Part shown: one piece after another, positions 1 through 5,526 of the stretch
Numbering within the stretch: the first letter of the stretch is position 1
Layout: each line of letters opens with the position of its first letter
NCBI GenBank assembly: GCA_902781245.1
Contig: CACZIP010000047.1
Location: 1-10,142 of the forward strand
DNA from: an uncultured Coriobacteriaceae bacterium
Lineage (GTDB): Bacteria > Actinomycetota > Coriobacteriia > Coriobacteriales > Eggerthellaceae
Direction of reading: 5' to 3'
Length of the DNA: 10,142 nucleotides
Notes under the pieces: model-generated
What the model was told of the DNA's origin: nothing
Databases searched by the model: none
The model's input: only the letters and a program-made list of their open reading frames with translations
Position numbers and translations under genes: made by a program

Positions 1-480
1 GACAATCGCGCGTTTCAGCTGATCGCTTGGGCCAGTGTACCAATGAAACAGGCACGTGCACGATTCGAGCGCTCCGCATGCTTCGAGGATGTCGAGCGTT
101 TCACGTGCAGCGTGCACGGAATGAATCGAGATGAGCTTTTCGCCTTGTTCTGCACATGTGCTGGCAATGGTTTGGAAAACCTCGAGTTGCGCATCACGTG
201 TTTCTTGATGACGCCTGCTGAGGTCGAGTCCCACCTCACCGACGAACCGAACGTTTTCGGGAATTGGCGGTAAGGTCGACGCTGACGATCCGTCGACCCA
301 CCAGGGATGCATCCCCCAGCCGACGCGTACATTCGCAAAACCCGAGAAACGGGTCTGCGCTGCGGCCCACCCATCAGGCGTTACGGTGTTGGCGAAAAGC
401 GCGATATTCGCCGAATGGGCGTCGGATGCCACCTGCTCGGCGTTTGCCATAAAATCAAGGTGAACATGTGCGTCGTGCAT
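1..480 (-). CDS. TatD-family metal-dependent hydrolase, N-terminal part (runs off window)
   Basis: The reading frame is open from an ATG at 478-480 (minus strand) to the window edge, giving 160 residues without a stop. The translation shows TatD-family landmarks in order: a metal-binding HxH near the N-terminus (DAHVHLDF, H5 and H7), GWGMHPWW around residue 54-61, GEVGLD at 81-86 (metal-ligand Glu82), SIHSVHA around 118-124 and FHWYTG at 145-150 (His146). The family are TIM-barrel amidohydrolase-like phosphoesterases, several of which are DNases; the real substrate here cannot be told. Typical length is about 250-270 residues, so roughly 100 residues, including the last metal-ligand Asp, lie outside the window. 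A ribosome-binding site AAAGGAGA (complement of 486-493) lies 5 bases from the start and fixes it. The gene is divergent from the GlnQ-type ATPase at 564. Family call is firm; substrate unknown. Confidence 0.85.
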   Translation of the reverse strand, partial: MHDAHVHLDFMANAEQVASDAHSANIALFANTVTPDGWAAAQTRFSGFANVRVGWGMHPWWVDGSSASTLPPIPENVRFVGEVGLDLSRRHQETRDAQLEVFQTIASTCAEQGEKLISIHSVHAARETLDILEACGALESCTCLFHWYTGPSDQLKRAIV

Positions 481-563
481 GAGGCGTCTCCTTTGGCGCG
501 CCGAATTGCTTTCTCGCATTATAATAATCGGGTTGCAAACGAACTTGCAGGAAGGGGCCTTCG
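481..563. promoter_or_regulatory. Divergent promoter region between tatD-like gene and ABC ATPase
   Basis: This 83-base gap separates two divergent genes and holds an AT-rich island, ATTATAAT at 518-525, which reads as a TATAAT -10 hexamer on either strand. No good -35 hexamer at 16-18 bases is visible on either strand, so the exact promoters are not assigned. A direct repeat of TTGCA (533-537 and 545-549) lies beside it. The purine run AGGAAGGGG at 549-557 is the ribosome-binding site of the gene starting at 564. Confidence 0.4.
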
Positions 564-1304
564 GTGGGCGAATCCGACATCATGGTAAGCATTCAGCATC
601 TCTCGAAGTCGTTTGGCGAAACCGAGGTGCTCCGCGACGTAAGCGTCGACGTCAAGCGCGGCGAGGTCGTCGTCGTGCTCGGGCCGTCAGGCTCGGGCAA
701 ATCGACGATGCTTCGCTGCATCAACTTGCTCGAGAAACCGACGGGCGGTCATATTTTCATCGAAGGACAGGAAATCACAGCTCCCGGCACCGATGTCGAC
801 AAGCTTCGCGAACATGTTGGCATGGTGTTCCAGCAGTTCAACCTGTTCCCGCATTTGTCAGCCAAGAAGAACGTCATGCTAGCGCAGCGCAAAGTGCTCA
901 AGCGCAGCGAGCAGGATGCCGAACGTATCGCGCTCGAGCAGCTCGACCGCGTCGGGCTCGCCGATCGTGCCGACTTCCTCCCGGCGGCGCTCTCCGGCGG
1001 TCAGCAGCAGCGCGTTGCAATTGCGCGCGCCCTTGCCATGGACCCGCACGTCATGCTGTTCGACGAGGCCACTTCGGCGCTCGACCCCGAGCTCGTGCGC
1101 GGCGTTCTCGACGTCATGCGCAGCCTTGCCGAAGCTGGCATGACCATGGTCGTTGTCACCCACGAAATGGGCTTTGCCCGCGAGGTTGCTGACAGGGTCA
1201 TCTTCATGGAAGGTGGCGTCATCGTCGAAGAGGGCTCGCCGTCCGAGGTGTTCGACCATCCGAAGAACGACCGCACGAAAGACTTCCTCGGCCACATCAA
1301 ATAA
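564..1304 (+). CDS. Polar amino-acid ABC transporter ATP-binding protein, GlnQ type
   Basis: This 246-residue protein is a complete ABC ATPase. Visible motifs are Walker A GPSGSGKST at 40-48, a Q-loop in VFQQFNLFPH around 88-97, the signature LSGGQQQR at 143-150, Walker B plus D-loop VMLFDEATSALD at 163-174 and the switch histidine in VTHEMGF (H200). The FQQFNLFPH and THEMGFAREVADRVIFM stretches are characteristic of the GlnQ/HisP/ArtP group that energises uptake of polar amino acids. The length matches the family (about 240-255). I chose the GTG at 564 because AGGAAGGGG lies 6 bases upstream; the in-frame ATG at 582 would be too far from it. No membrane permease or periplasmic-type binding protein of this transporter lies beside it, so its partners must be elsewhere or upstream of the window's reach. 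Substrate unknown. Confidence 0.9.
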   Translation: MGESDIMVSIQHLSKSFGETEVLRDVSVDVKRGEVVVVLGPSGSGKSTMLRCINLLEKPTGGHIFIEGQEITAPGTDVDKLREHVGMVFQQFNLFPHLSAKKNVMLAQRKVLKRSEQDAERIALEQLDRVGLADRADFLPAALSGGQQQRVAIARALAMDPHVMLFDEATSALDPELVRGVLDVMRSLAEAGMTMVVVTHEMGFAREVADRVIFMEGGVIVEEGSPSEVFDHPKNDRTKDFLGHIK

Positions 1305-1309
1305 GGCCG

Positions 1310-1332
1310 GCACGTCGCCTGAGGCGGGGTGC
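1310..1332 (+). terminator. Possible weak terminator after the GlnQ-type gene
   Basis: GCAC and GTGC arms flank an inner CGCC-TGA-GGCG stem, with a 2x2 internal loop, starting 5 bases after the stop codon at 1302-1304. The following sequence has only short T runs (GTCTTTCGCGTTT), so termination strength is doubtful. Confidence 0.35.
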
Positions 1333-1345
1333 GGTCTTTCGCGTT

Positions 1346-1384
1346 TGCCAACTCAACGTTTCGCGTTCGCGTGTTGAGTTTGCA
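1346..1384. repeat. Interrupted inverted repeat in the gap between two ABC ATPase genes
   Basis: TGCcAACTCAAC (1346-1357) pairs with GTTGAGTTtGCA (1373-1384) with one mismatch in 12, around a 15-base centre rich in TTCGCG. There is no T-run after it, so it is not a standard terminator. It could be an operator or an RNA stem for the transporter pair starting at 1422. Confidence 0.5.
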
Positions 1385-1407
1385 TGTCGCGTGGTGAAAC
1401 GTATGGG
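1380..1407 (+). promoter_or_regulatory. Weak candidate promoter giving a very short leader
   Basis: TTGCAT (1380-1385) and TATGGG (1402-1407) are 16 bases apart. Transcription would begin near 1414, only about 8 bases before the ATG at 1422. This would agree with the absence of a clear Shine-Dalgarno sequence there. The match is poor and the call tentative. Confidence 0.22.
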
Positions 1408-1421
1408 AAAATGACTCCACT

Positions 1422-2243
1422 ATGGATGAGCGCAACATCAACGATATTCTTTTCGAGGACGTCAACCTGACATACGACGGTGACGATGGGTCGCTTGTTG
1501 CCGTACATGACCTTTCGTTCGAGGTAGCTGCAGGTGAGTCGGTTGCATTCATCGGACCATCCGGTTGTGGGAAATCCACGACGTTGCATATGGTCGCCGG
1601 CCTGCTCAAGCCGTCTGAGGGTCGCGTTCTCGTCGGAGGTGCTCCAGTCGACCAGCCTCGCCGCGGCACCGCGTTCATTCCACAAGACCTAGGTCTTTTC
1701 CCCTGGAAAACCGTGCTCCAAAACGCAGCGCTAGGCTTGACCATCCGCAGGGTTTCTGAAAGCGAGGCGCGTACGCGTGCTATCGAGGCTCTTGAAAAGG
1801 TTGGGCTTGCCGGATTCGAGCGGGCCTATCCGAAAGAGCTTTCAGGCGGCATGCGCCAGCGACTTGCGCTTGCCCGCGCGCTTGCGATGGATGCCGATAT
1901 CCTGTTAATGGACGAGCCGCTTTCGGCGATTGACGCGCTGCTGCGCGAATCGCTTCAAGATACGCTGCTCGACCTCTGGCTCGAACGTCGCCACACCCAG
2001 ATGCTCGTGACTCACTCCATCGGGGAGGCGGTCTATCTTGGCAGGCGAATCCTCGTATTCAGCGAGCGTCCCGGCACCGTCATCGCCGTGATCGACAATC
2101 CCGATGTAGGCATGGCGGGCTATCGTGCCTCGGCCGAGTTCTCTGCCAAATGCCAGGAAGTCAGAATCGCTTTGGCGAACGGCTCTCCGATTGAGGTGCT
2201 GGACGGCGATGCGGGAGACGAGGGTGCGGAGGTTGTGCGATGA
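1422..2243 (+). CDS. ABC transporter ATP-binding protein, nitrate/sulfonate/taurine (SsuB/TauB) type
   Basis: A 273-residue ABC ATPase with Walker A GPSGCGKST at 45-53, Q-loop glutamine 88 in IPQDLGLFPW, signature LSGGMRQR at 140-147, Walker B ILLMDEP at 160-166, D-loop SAID and switch His198 in VTHSIGEAVYLGRRI. The QDLGLFPWKTVLQN and THSIGEAVYL patterns place it in the SsuB/TauB/ThiZ group that drives uptake of anions, sulfonates or pyrimidine-like precursors. A C-terminal tail of about 40 residues after the core is acidic near its end. The last 4 bases overlap the start of the permease gene, which indicates translational coupling. The ATG at 1422 has no strong Shine-Dalgarno; the best purine run is GGGAAAA ending 10 bases upstream. 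No binding protein is adjacent, so the substrate cannot be assigned. Confidence 0.88.
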   Translation: MDERNINDILFEDVNLTYDGDDGSLVAVHDLSFEVAAGESVAFIGPSGCGKSTTLHMVAGLLKPSEGRVLVGGAPVDQPRRGTAFIPQDLGLFPWKTVLQNAALGLTIRRVSESEARTRAIEALEKVGLAGFERAYPKELSGGMRQRLALARALAMDADILLMDEPLSAIDALLRESLQDTLLDLWLERRHTQMLVTHSIGEAVYLGRRILVFSERPGTVIAVIDNPDVGMAGYRASAEFSAKCQEVRIALANGSPIEVLDGDAGDEGAEVVR

Positions 2244-2992
2244 ACCGGCCGCCTTCGATGATTCGACGCATTATCGGCTACGTGTTCGCCGTCGTGTTCA
2301 TAATTGCCGGCTGGTGGATAACGGCTTTGCTGGTGAACTCGCCTGCGCTGCCCACGCCCGCTGCCACGGTTGGCGTGCTTGCGCAAAACGCCCCGACGCT
2401 CGTGCCCTATTTCTGGACGAGCGCCTACCGCGTCATCGTTTCGCTTGTCATCGGCACCGCGCTTGCCGTGCCCATTGCCCATATTTTTGCTCGCTCCCGC
2501 ACGCTCGATGCGCTGTTCGCACCAGTGCTCTATCTGCTCTATCCGATTCCCAAAGTCGTGTTGCTGCCGATCCTGCTCGTGCTTCTCGGGTTGGCGGACG
2601 CGCCCAAAATCGCCTTGATTTCATTGACCGTGTTCTTCCAGGTGCTTGTCGCGGTGCGCGACTCCGTCAAGATTGTGCCGGAAAGCGCCGTGCTCTCCAT
2701 CCGCTCGCTTGGCGGGAGCCGTTGGGACGAGTACCTCCACGTGGTCATTCCTGCTACGATGCCTGCGGTGTTCACCTCGTTGCGCATCGGCGTGGGAACG
2801 GCGATCGCGGTGCTGTTCATCGCCGAGGCGATGGCCGGCTCGACAGGTCTGGGCTATTTCATCATGCAGTCTTGGTCGATGGTCAACTACCCGCGCATGT
2901 TCGCGGGCATCATCGCGCTTGCCTTGCTGGGCGTCGTGCTCTATGCGATTTTCGATGTCATCGAACGCCGCCTCACCCGTTGGCGCAGCTAA
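2240..2992 (+). CDS. ABC transporter permease, SsuC/TauC type
   Basis: A 250-residue hydrophobic protein and the membrane partner of the preceding ATPase. Likely membrane helices are at about 10-32, 62-84, 94-118, 122-140, 175-198 and 220-241. The cytoplasmic EAA-type coupling loop is visible at about 155-186 (SLGGSRWDEYLHVVIPATMP then SLRIGVG), the place where the ATPase docks. Length and layout match the BPD_transp_1 permeases of the nitrate/sulfonate/taurine family (about 250-270). The start ATG at 2240 forms an ATGA overlap with the ATPase stop, and GGAGG lies 7 bases upstream, inside the ATPase gene. The stop is 17 bases from the 3' end of the convergent gene, with no obvious hairpin terminator between them. 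Confidence 0.9.
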   Translation: MNRPPSMIRRIIGYVFAVVFIIAGWWITALLVNSPALPTPAATVGVLAQNAPTLVPYFWTSAYRVIVSLVIGTALAVPIAHIFARSRTLDALFAPVLYLLYPIPKVVLLPILLVLLGLADAPKIALISLTVFFQVLVAVRDSVKIVPESAVLSIRSLGGSRWDEYLHVVIPATMPAVFTSLRIGVGTAIAVLFIAEAMAGSTGLGYFIMQSWSMVNYPRMFAGIIALALLGVVLYAIFDVIERRLTRWRS

Positions 2993-3009
2993 TGCAATCG
3001 TTCTATAGC

Positions 3010-3483
3010 CTATCGGCGGGGGAGCGATTTCAACAGCTTCCAGGCCTTTTGCTTGCCTGCGTCGGATTCCATGAGGTCGTCTAGATCGCGAAACATGACA
3101 GCAGGGCGGCCGAGCACGCGCGCTGGCGCGTCGTGCTCGAACTGCGAGCGGTATGCCGCGCAAGCAAGCGAGACCGCATCTGCATCAGCGCAGATCAACA
3201 GCAAGGGGTCGAGTCCTTCGACGAGCAGGAAAAGCGCTTGGGGATCGAGAGCGATATCACCGCCCTCGACCGAGGTGTCAAGCGGTTCGATGGTCGCCAT
3301 GGAGAAGGCGTCGGTTCCATACCCAAATGCGGCAAGCGACTTATCGAGGGCGATCAAGGATGCGTCGCACGGTCGCCTCGAAGCCAGCACGAGCGCCACG
3401 CGGCCTGCGTCGCCTTCGACGTAATCGCCGAAGAGCTCGAAAATGCTTGCCGCTCCCGCTCCATATATGTTACTCTGCGCCAT
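3010..3483 (-). CDS. Unrecognised soluble protein of 157 residues
   Basis: I do not recognise this family. The frame could extend upstream to an ATG at 3583-3585, but the ATG at 3481-3483 is preferred. AAGGGGAAG lies about 10 bases before it, and the extra 34 residues would be basic and run across the opposite promoter. The protein is mildly acidic with no signal peptide or clear membrane segment. Its pattern suggests a small alpha/beta fold: a hydrophobic strand RVALVLASRR (28-37), another at FLLVEGLDPLLLICAD (85-100), a helix DADAVSLACAAYRSQF (100-115) and a basic C-terminal helix KQKAWKLLKSLPRR. No catalytic motif is evident. It diverges from the small-ORF/nikR unit; the CTTGCG palindrome at 3500-3517 sits in the shared upstream region. 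GC codon use matches its neighbours. That it is a real gene is likely; function unknown. Confidence 0.7.
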   Translation of the reverse strand: MAQSNIYGAGAASIFELFGDYVEGDAGRVALVLASRRPCDASLIALDKSLAAFGYGTDAFSMATIEPLDTSVEGGDIALDPQALFLLVEGLDPLLLICADADAVSLACAAYRSQFEHDAPARVLGRPAVMFRDLDDLMESDAGKQKAWKLLKSLPRR

Positions 3484-3499
3484 TATTTTCACACTTCCC

Positions 3500-3517
3500 C
3501 TTGCGAAATGCCGCAAG
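3500..3517. promoter_or_regulatory. Palindromic operator candidate A (upstream of small ORF and nikR)
   Basis: CTTGCG-AAATGC-CGCAAG is a perfect 6-base inverted repeat with a 6-base centre. It covers the -35 hexamer of the rightward promoter and lies just before the ribosome-binding site of the leftward gene, so a bound protein could affect both. A near copy occurs at 5444-5460 in front of the ferredoxin gene. It does not match the E. coli NikR box (GTATGA-N16-TCATAC). Confidence 0.55.
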
Positions 3518-3529
3518 CGCTCGTATAAC
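3501..3529 (+). promoter_or_regulatory. Promoter of the small-ORF/nikR unit
   Basis: TTGCGA (3501-3506) and TATAAC (3524-3529) are separated by exactly 17 bases. Transcription would start near 3536 and give a leader of about 67 bases before the ATG at 3603. The -35 lies inside the inverted repeat at 3500-3517. Confidence 0.6.
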
Positions 3530-3550
3530 AGACATGATAGCAAGGTTGGT

Positions 3551-3580
3551 GAAGCGGTGGAGACAGTTCTCCTCGGCTTC
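3551..3580 (+). other. Leader hairpin upstream of the small ORF
   Basis: GAAGC (3551-3555) pairs with GCTTC (3576-3580), and inside them GGAGA (3559-3563) pairs with TCTCC (3568-3572) around a CAGT loop, with a symmetrical 3x3 internal loop. It ends 10 bases before the Shine-Dalgarno AAGGAA (3591-3596). It may protect the transcript or affect translation; no known riboswitch is recognised. Confidence 0.4.
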
Positions 3581-3602
3581 GTCAAAGCGAAAGGAACGTC
3601 AT

Positions 3603-3857
3603 ATGTGCAGCAATGGTATCAACACCGGCCAATTCGAGCAGATGATTGACCAAATCGACGACCATATCAAGCTCGAGCGCCGCTGGGTCCACAACTTGGC
3701 GCACCAGGCGGGGGATGCGGGCTTCAGCAAAACCGACGATAAGCTCCATTCCGCGCAAGAGCTGCTCGACGAGGTGCGTGCCCTGTTGGCGGACGCGAAA
3801 GATGAGCTTGAAGAAGAAGCTGCATCCGCGCCGGGCGTGACGGTCAGCTTGGTTTAG
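3603..3857 (+). CDS. Small helical His-containing protein cotranscribed with nikR
   Basis: An 84-residue protein of a family I do not recognise. The ATG at 3603 is chosen because AAGGAA ends 6 bases upstream; the longer open frame upstream runs through the promoter and leader. The protein is predicted almost wholly helical, with two amphipathic helices (about 9-36 and 44-73), the second ending in the acidic run DELEEEA, followed by a short tail GVTVSLV. It holds one Cys (C2), one Trp (W28) and four histidines (H21, H30, H34, H49), three of them in the DDHIKLERRWVHNLAHQ stretch. The gene ends 8 bases before nikR, whose Shine-Dalgarno overlaps this stop codon, so the two form an operon. By context it could be a nickel-related accessory or partner of NikR; this is inference only. 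Confidence 0.75.
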   Translation: MCSNGINTGQFEQMIDQIDDHIKLERRWVHNLAHQAGDAGFSKTDDKLHSAQELLDEVRALLADAKDELEEEAASAPGVTVSLV

Positions 3858-3865
3858 GGGCTCGC

Positions 3866-4288
3866 ATGTCGAACGAACTTGCCCGCTTCTCGGTCGCGAT
3901 GCCCGAGGACCTGCTCATGCGCTTCGATGGTTTCGTCGCCCGTCGTGGCTTGGCGAAGAATCGAAGTGAAGTTGTTCGCGATCTGGTGCGCGAGGCGCTT
4001 ATCGCCGAAGAGGCCGAACTGCCCGGCACCGAGGTCATGGGCACGCTGACCATCGTGTTCAACCACCATTCCCATGATGTGCAAGAGAAGCTGCATCACA
4101 TCCAGCACGCCCACTACACCGAGGTCGTCTCTACCACGCACGTGCATCTCGATGCGGACAATTGCCTCGAGGTCATCATTCTGCGCGGCGAGGCCACCGA
4201 TGTGCGCGATATCGCGGATGTCATCTTGGGTACCAAAGGTGTCAAGAACGGCGGTCTCGTCGTCACCACGACTGGTCAGATGATCTAA
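3866..4288 (+). CDS. nikR: Nickel-responsive transcriptional regulator NikR
   Basis: A 140-residue protein matching NikR in length and layout. Residues 6-46 form the ribbon-helix-helix DNA-binding domain (ARFSVAMPEDLLMRFD, then NRSEVVRDLVREAL). Residues 55-135 form the ACT-like tetramerisation and nickel-binding domain. The four ligands of the high-affinity square-planar nickel site are all present with the E. coli spacing: H81, H92, H94 and C100 (QHAHY, THVHLDADNCLEV), equivalent to E. coli H76, H87, H89 and C95. NikR is a cytosolic tetramer that binds operators when nickel is plentiful and usually controls nickel uptake or nickel enzymes. TAGGGG overlapping the preceding stop supplies the ribosome-binding site, giving coupling with the 84-residue gene. 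The unit ends with a strong hairpin terminator at 4301-4333. Its operators are unknown here. Confidence 0.95.
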   Translation: MSNELARFSVAMPEDLLMRFDGFVARRGLAKNRSEVVRDLVREALIAEEAELPGTEVMGTLTIVFNHHSHDVQEKLHHIQHAHYTEVVSTTHVHLDADNCLEVIILRGEATDVRDIADVILGTKGVKNGGLVVTTTGQMI

Positions 4289-4300
4289 ACGCAACCAGTG

Positions 4301-4333
4301 CGTGGCAGGGCGGTAGCCGTTCTGCCGCGTTTT
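4301..4333 (+). terminator. Rho-independent terminator after nikR
   Basis: A 13-base-pair stem (4301-4313 with 4317-4329, three of the pairs G-U) closes on a TAG loop and is followed at once by TTTT (4330-4333). It begins 12 bases after the nikR stop and separates nikR from hypE transcription. Confidence 0.8.
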
Positions 4334-4387
4334 CGACGTGATGGGAAGATCGCTTTTCTGTCGCGTCCAGAACAATAGGAGCTTCAA

Positions 4388-5413
4388 ATGGAGGATAAGG
4401 TCTTGCTCGGCCACGGCAGTGGCGGCACGATGATGCGTCGAATTATCGACGAGGTGTTTTTCGAGGCGTATGCAGGTGACGAGCTGCGTCGTGGCGACGA
4501 TGCAGCAGTGTTGCCCGAGTTGCCCGAAGGTGCCCGCCTTGCGTTCTCGACCGACAGTTTCGTGGTGACGCCGCATTTCTTTCCTGGCGGCGACATCGGG
4601 CATCTCGCGATTTGCGGAACGGTGAACGACATCGCCACGAGCGGCGCTAAGCCGCTCTATCTGAGCTGCGGGTTTATTCTCGAAGAAGGCTATCCCATCG
4701 CCGATCTCAAGCGCATTTGCAAGAGCATGGCCGATGTGGCTCTCGAGGCGGGCGTGAAGCTCGTGACGGGCGACACGAAGGTTGTCAACAAGGGTCATGG
4801 CGATGGCGTGTACATCAACACGAGCGGAATCGGCGTTGTGCCCCAAGGGGTCGATCTTGGTGGGGCGAAGTGCCAGCCTGGCGATGTCGTGCTCGTCAGC
4901 GGTACGCTTGGCGACCATGGAATCACCATCATGAGCTGTCGCGAATCGTTGTCGTTCTCGGCCGACGTCAAGAGCGATGCGGCTCCTTTGAACCACCTGA
5001 TCGCCGATGTGCTCGAAGCTGCTCCTGGAGCTGTGCGCTGTTTCCGCGACCCGACCCGCGGCGGTCTGGCGTCGACCCTCAACGAGCTCGCCGAGCAATC
5101 GCAGGTCGATATCGCCATCGACGAGGATGCTGTGCCGGTGCGCGATGCAGTACGCGGTGCATGTGACATGTTGGGTTACGATGTGTTCCAGGTCGCAAAC
5201 GAGGGAAAGATGGTTTGCGTCGTTTCCGCAGAGGCTGCTGACCAGGCGCTTTCTGCAATGCGAGCCAACAAATACGGTGTCGACGCTGCCATCATCGGCG
5301 AGGTGAGCTCGGCTCAGCCAGACCGTGGTCCGAAGGTGTTCGTACGCAACGCATTCGGTGGACGCCGGATTCTGGACATGCTCGTTGGAGAGCAGCTTCC
5401 CCGTATCTGCTAG
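4388..5413 (+). CDS. hypE: Hydrogenase maturation protein HypE (carbamoyl dehydratase)
   Basis: A complete 341-residue HypE. HypE dehydrates the carbamoyl group placed on its C-terminal cysteine by HypF to a thiocyanate, using ATP, and passes cyanide to HypC-HypD for the Fe(CN)2CO centre of [NiFe] hydrogenase. Seen here: the N-terminal LGHGSGGTMMRRII glycine-rich segment (7-20), RRGDDAAVL (34-42), the ATP-binding FSTDSFVV (53-60) and GTVNDIATSGAKPLYLS (77-93) typical of the PurM/AIRS fold, TGDTKVV (127-133), the CFRDPTRGGLA stretch (218-228), and the essential ending LPRIC with C341 as last residue. The start has TAGGAG (4376-4381) 6 bases upstream. None of hypA, B, C, D or F lies beside it. 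The nikR terminator lies just upstream and I see no convincing promoter in 4334-4387, so how it is transcribed is open. Confidence 0.96.
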   Translation: MEDKVLLGHGSGGTMMRRIIDEVFFEAYAGDELRRGDDAAVLPELPEGARLAFSTDSFVVTPHFFPGGDIGHLAICGTVNDIATSGAKPLYLSCGFILEEGYPIADLKRICKSMADVALEAGVKLVTGDTKVVNKGHGDGVYINTSGIGVVPQGVDLGGAKCQPGDVVLVSGTLGDHGITIMSCRESLSFSADVKSDAAPLNHLIADVLEAAPGAVRCFRDPTRGGLASTLNELAEQSQVDIAIDEDAVPVRDAVRGACDMLGYDVFQVANEGKMVCVVSAEAADQALSAMRANKYGVDAAIIGEVSSAQPDRGPKVFVRNAFGGRRILDMLVGEQLPRIC

Positions 5414-5442
5414 GCTCTCATTGCCGAAAAAAGGAAAACAGT

Positions 5443-5472
5443 ACTTGCAAATGCGGCAAGTAATGGTATCTT
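5443..5472 (+). promoter_or_regulatory. Ferredoxin promoter with palindromic operator candidate B
   Basis: ACTTGC (5443-5448) and GCAAGT (5456-5461) form a perfect inverted repeat around AAATGCG. Within it TTGCAA (5445-5450) acts as the -35 hexamer, followed after 16 bases by TATCTT (5467-5472). The palindrome has the same core (CTTGC, AAATGC, GCAAG) and the same position relative to the -35 as the one at 3500-3517. Confidence 0.5.
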
Positions 5473-5478
5473 GCGCAA
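5471..5478. repeat. Short palindrome TTGCGCAA downstream of the ferredoxin -10
   Basis: The 8-base palindrome TTGCGCAA overlaps the expected transcription start and reuses the TTGC/GCAA half-sites of the neighbouring operator candidate without a spacer. It could be a second binding site, or chance. Confidence 0.3.
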
Positions 5479-5526
5479 AGAGAGATTCTTAGGGGTACCT
5501 AGTTTTGATTGGAAAAGGAGTTCACT

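Noticed and set aside
551..562. GAAGG-GG-CCTTC inverted repeat on the ribosome-binding site of the GlnQ-type gene
   Set aside because: The loop is only two bases, or the stem drops to four pairs; unlikely to form a useful hairpin.
1403..1414. Mini-ORF (ATG GGA AAA TGA) just before the ATPase start
   Set aside because: Three codons with no ribosome-binding site; most likely chance.
1305..1421. TPP riboswitch before the SsuBC/ThiXZ-like transporter
   Set aside because: GGGGTGC occurs, but the CTGAGA and ACCTGA core elements of the thi-box are missing.
2125..3084. A 319-codon plus-strand frame overlapping the ABC permease
   Set aside because: The sequence is Arg/Cys/His-rich and a frame-shifted reading of the permease, which has clear membrane helices and an EAA loop in its own frame.
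3484..3585. N-terminal extension of the 157-residue protein to the ATG at 3585
   Set aside because: It would cross the palindrome and opposite promoter, is compositionally different, and the ATG at 3483 has a good ribosome-binding site.
3854..5098. A 414-codon open frame on the minus strand across nikR and hypE
   Set aside because: It lies opposite two firmly identified genes, crosses their terminator and has an Arg/His/Gln-rich composition typical of antisense frames in GC-rich DNA; no ribosome-binding site or recognisable domain.
5443..5461. Reading the CTTGC palindromes as HspR HAIR sites
   Set aside because: They begin with CTTG but have 7-8 bases between the pentamers rather than 11, and the AGT/ACT inner parts are absent.
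5488..5505. TTAGGGGTACCTAG dyad in the ferredoxin leader
   Set aside because: Only four clear base pairs with a short loop; too weak to call.
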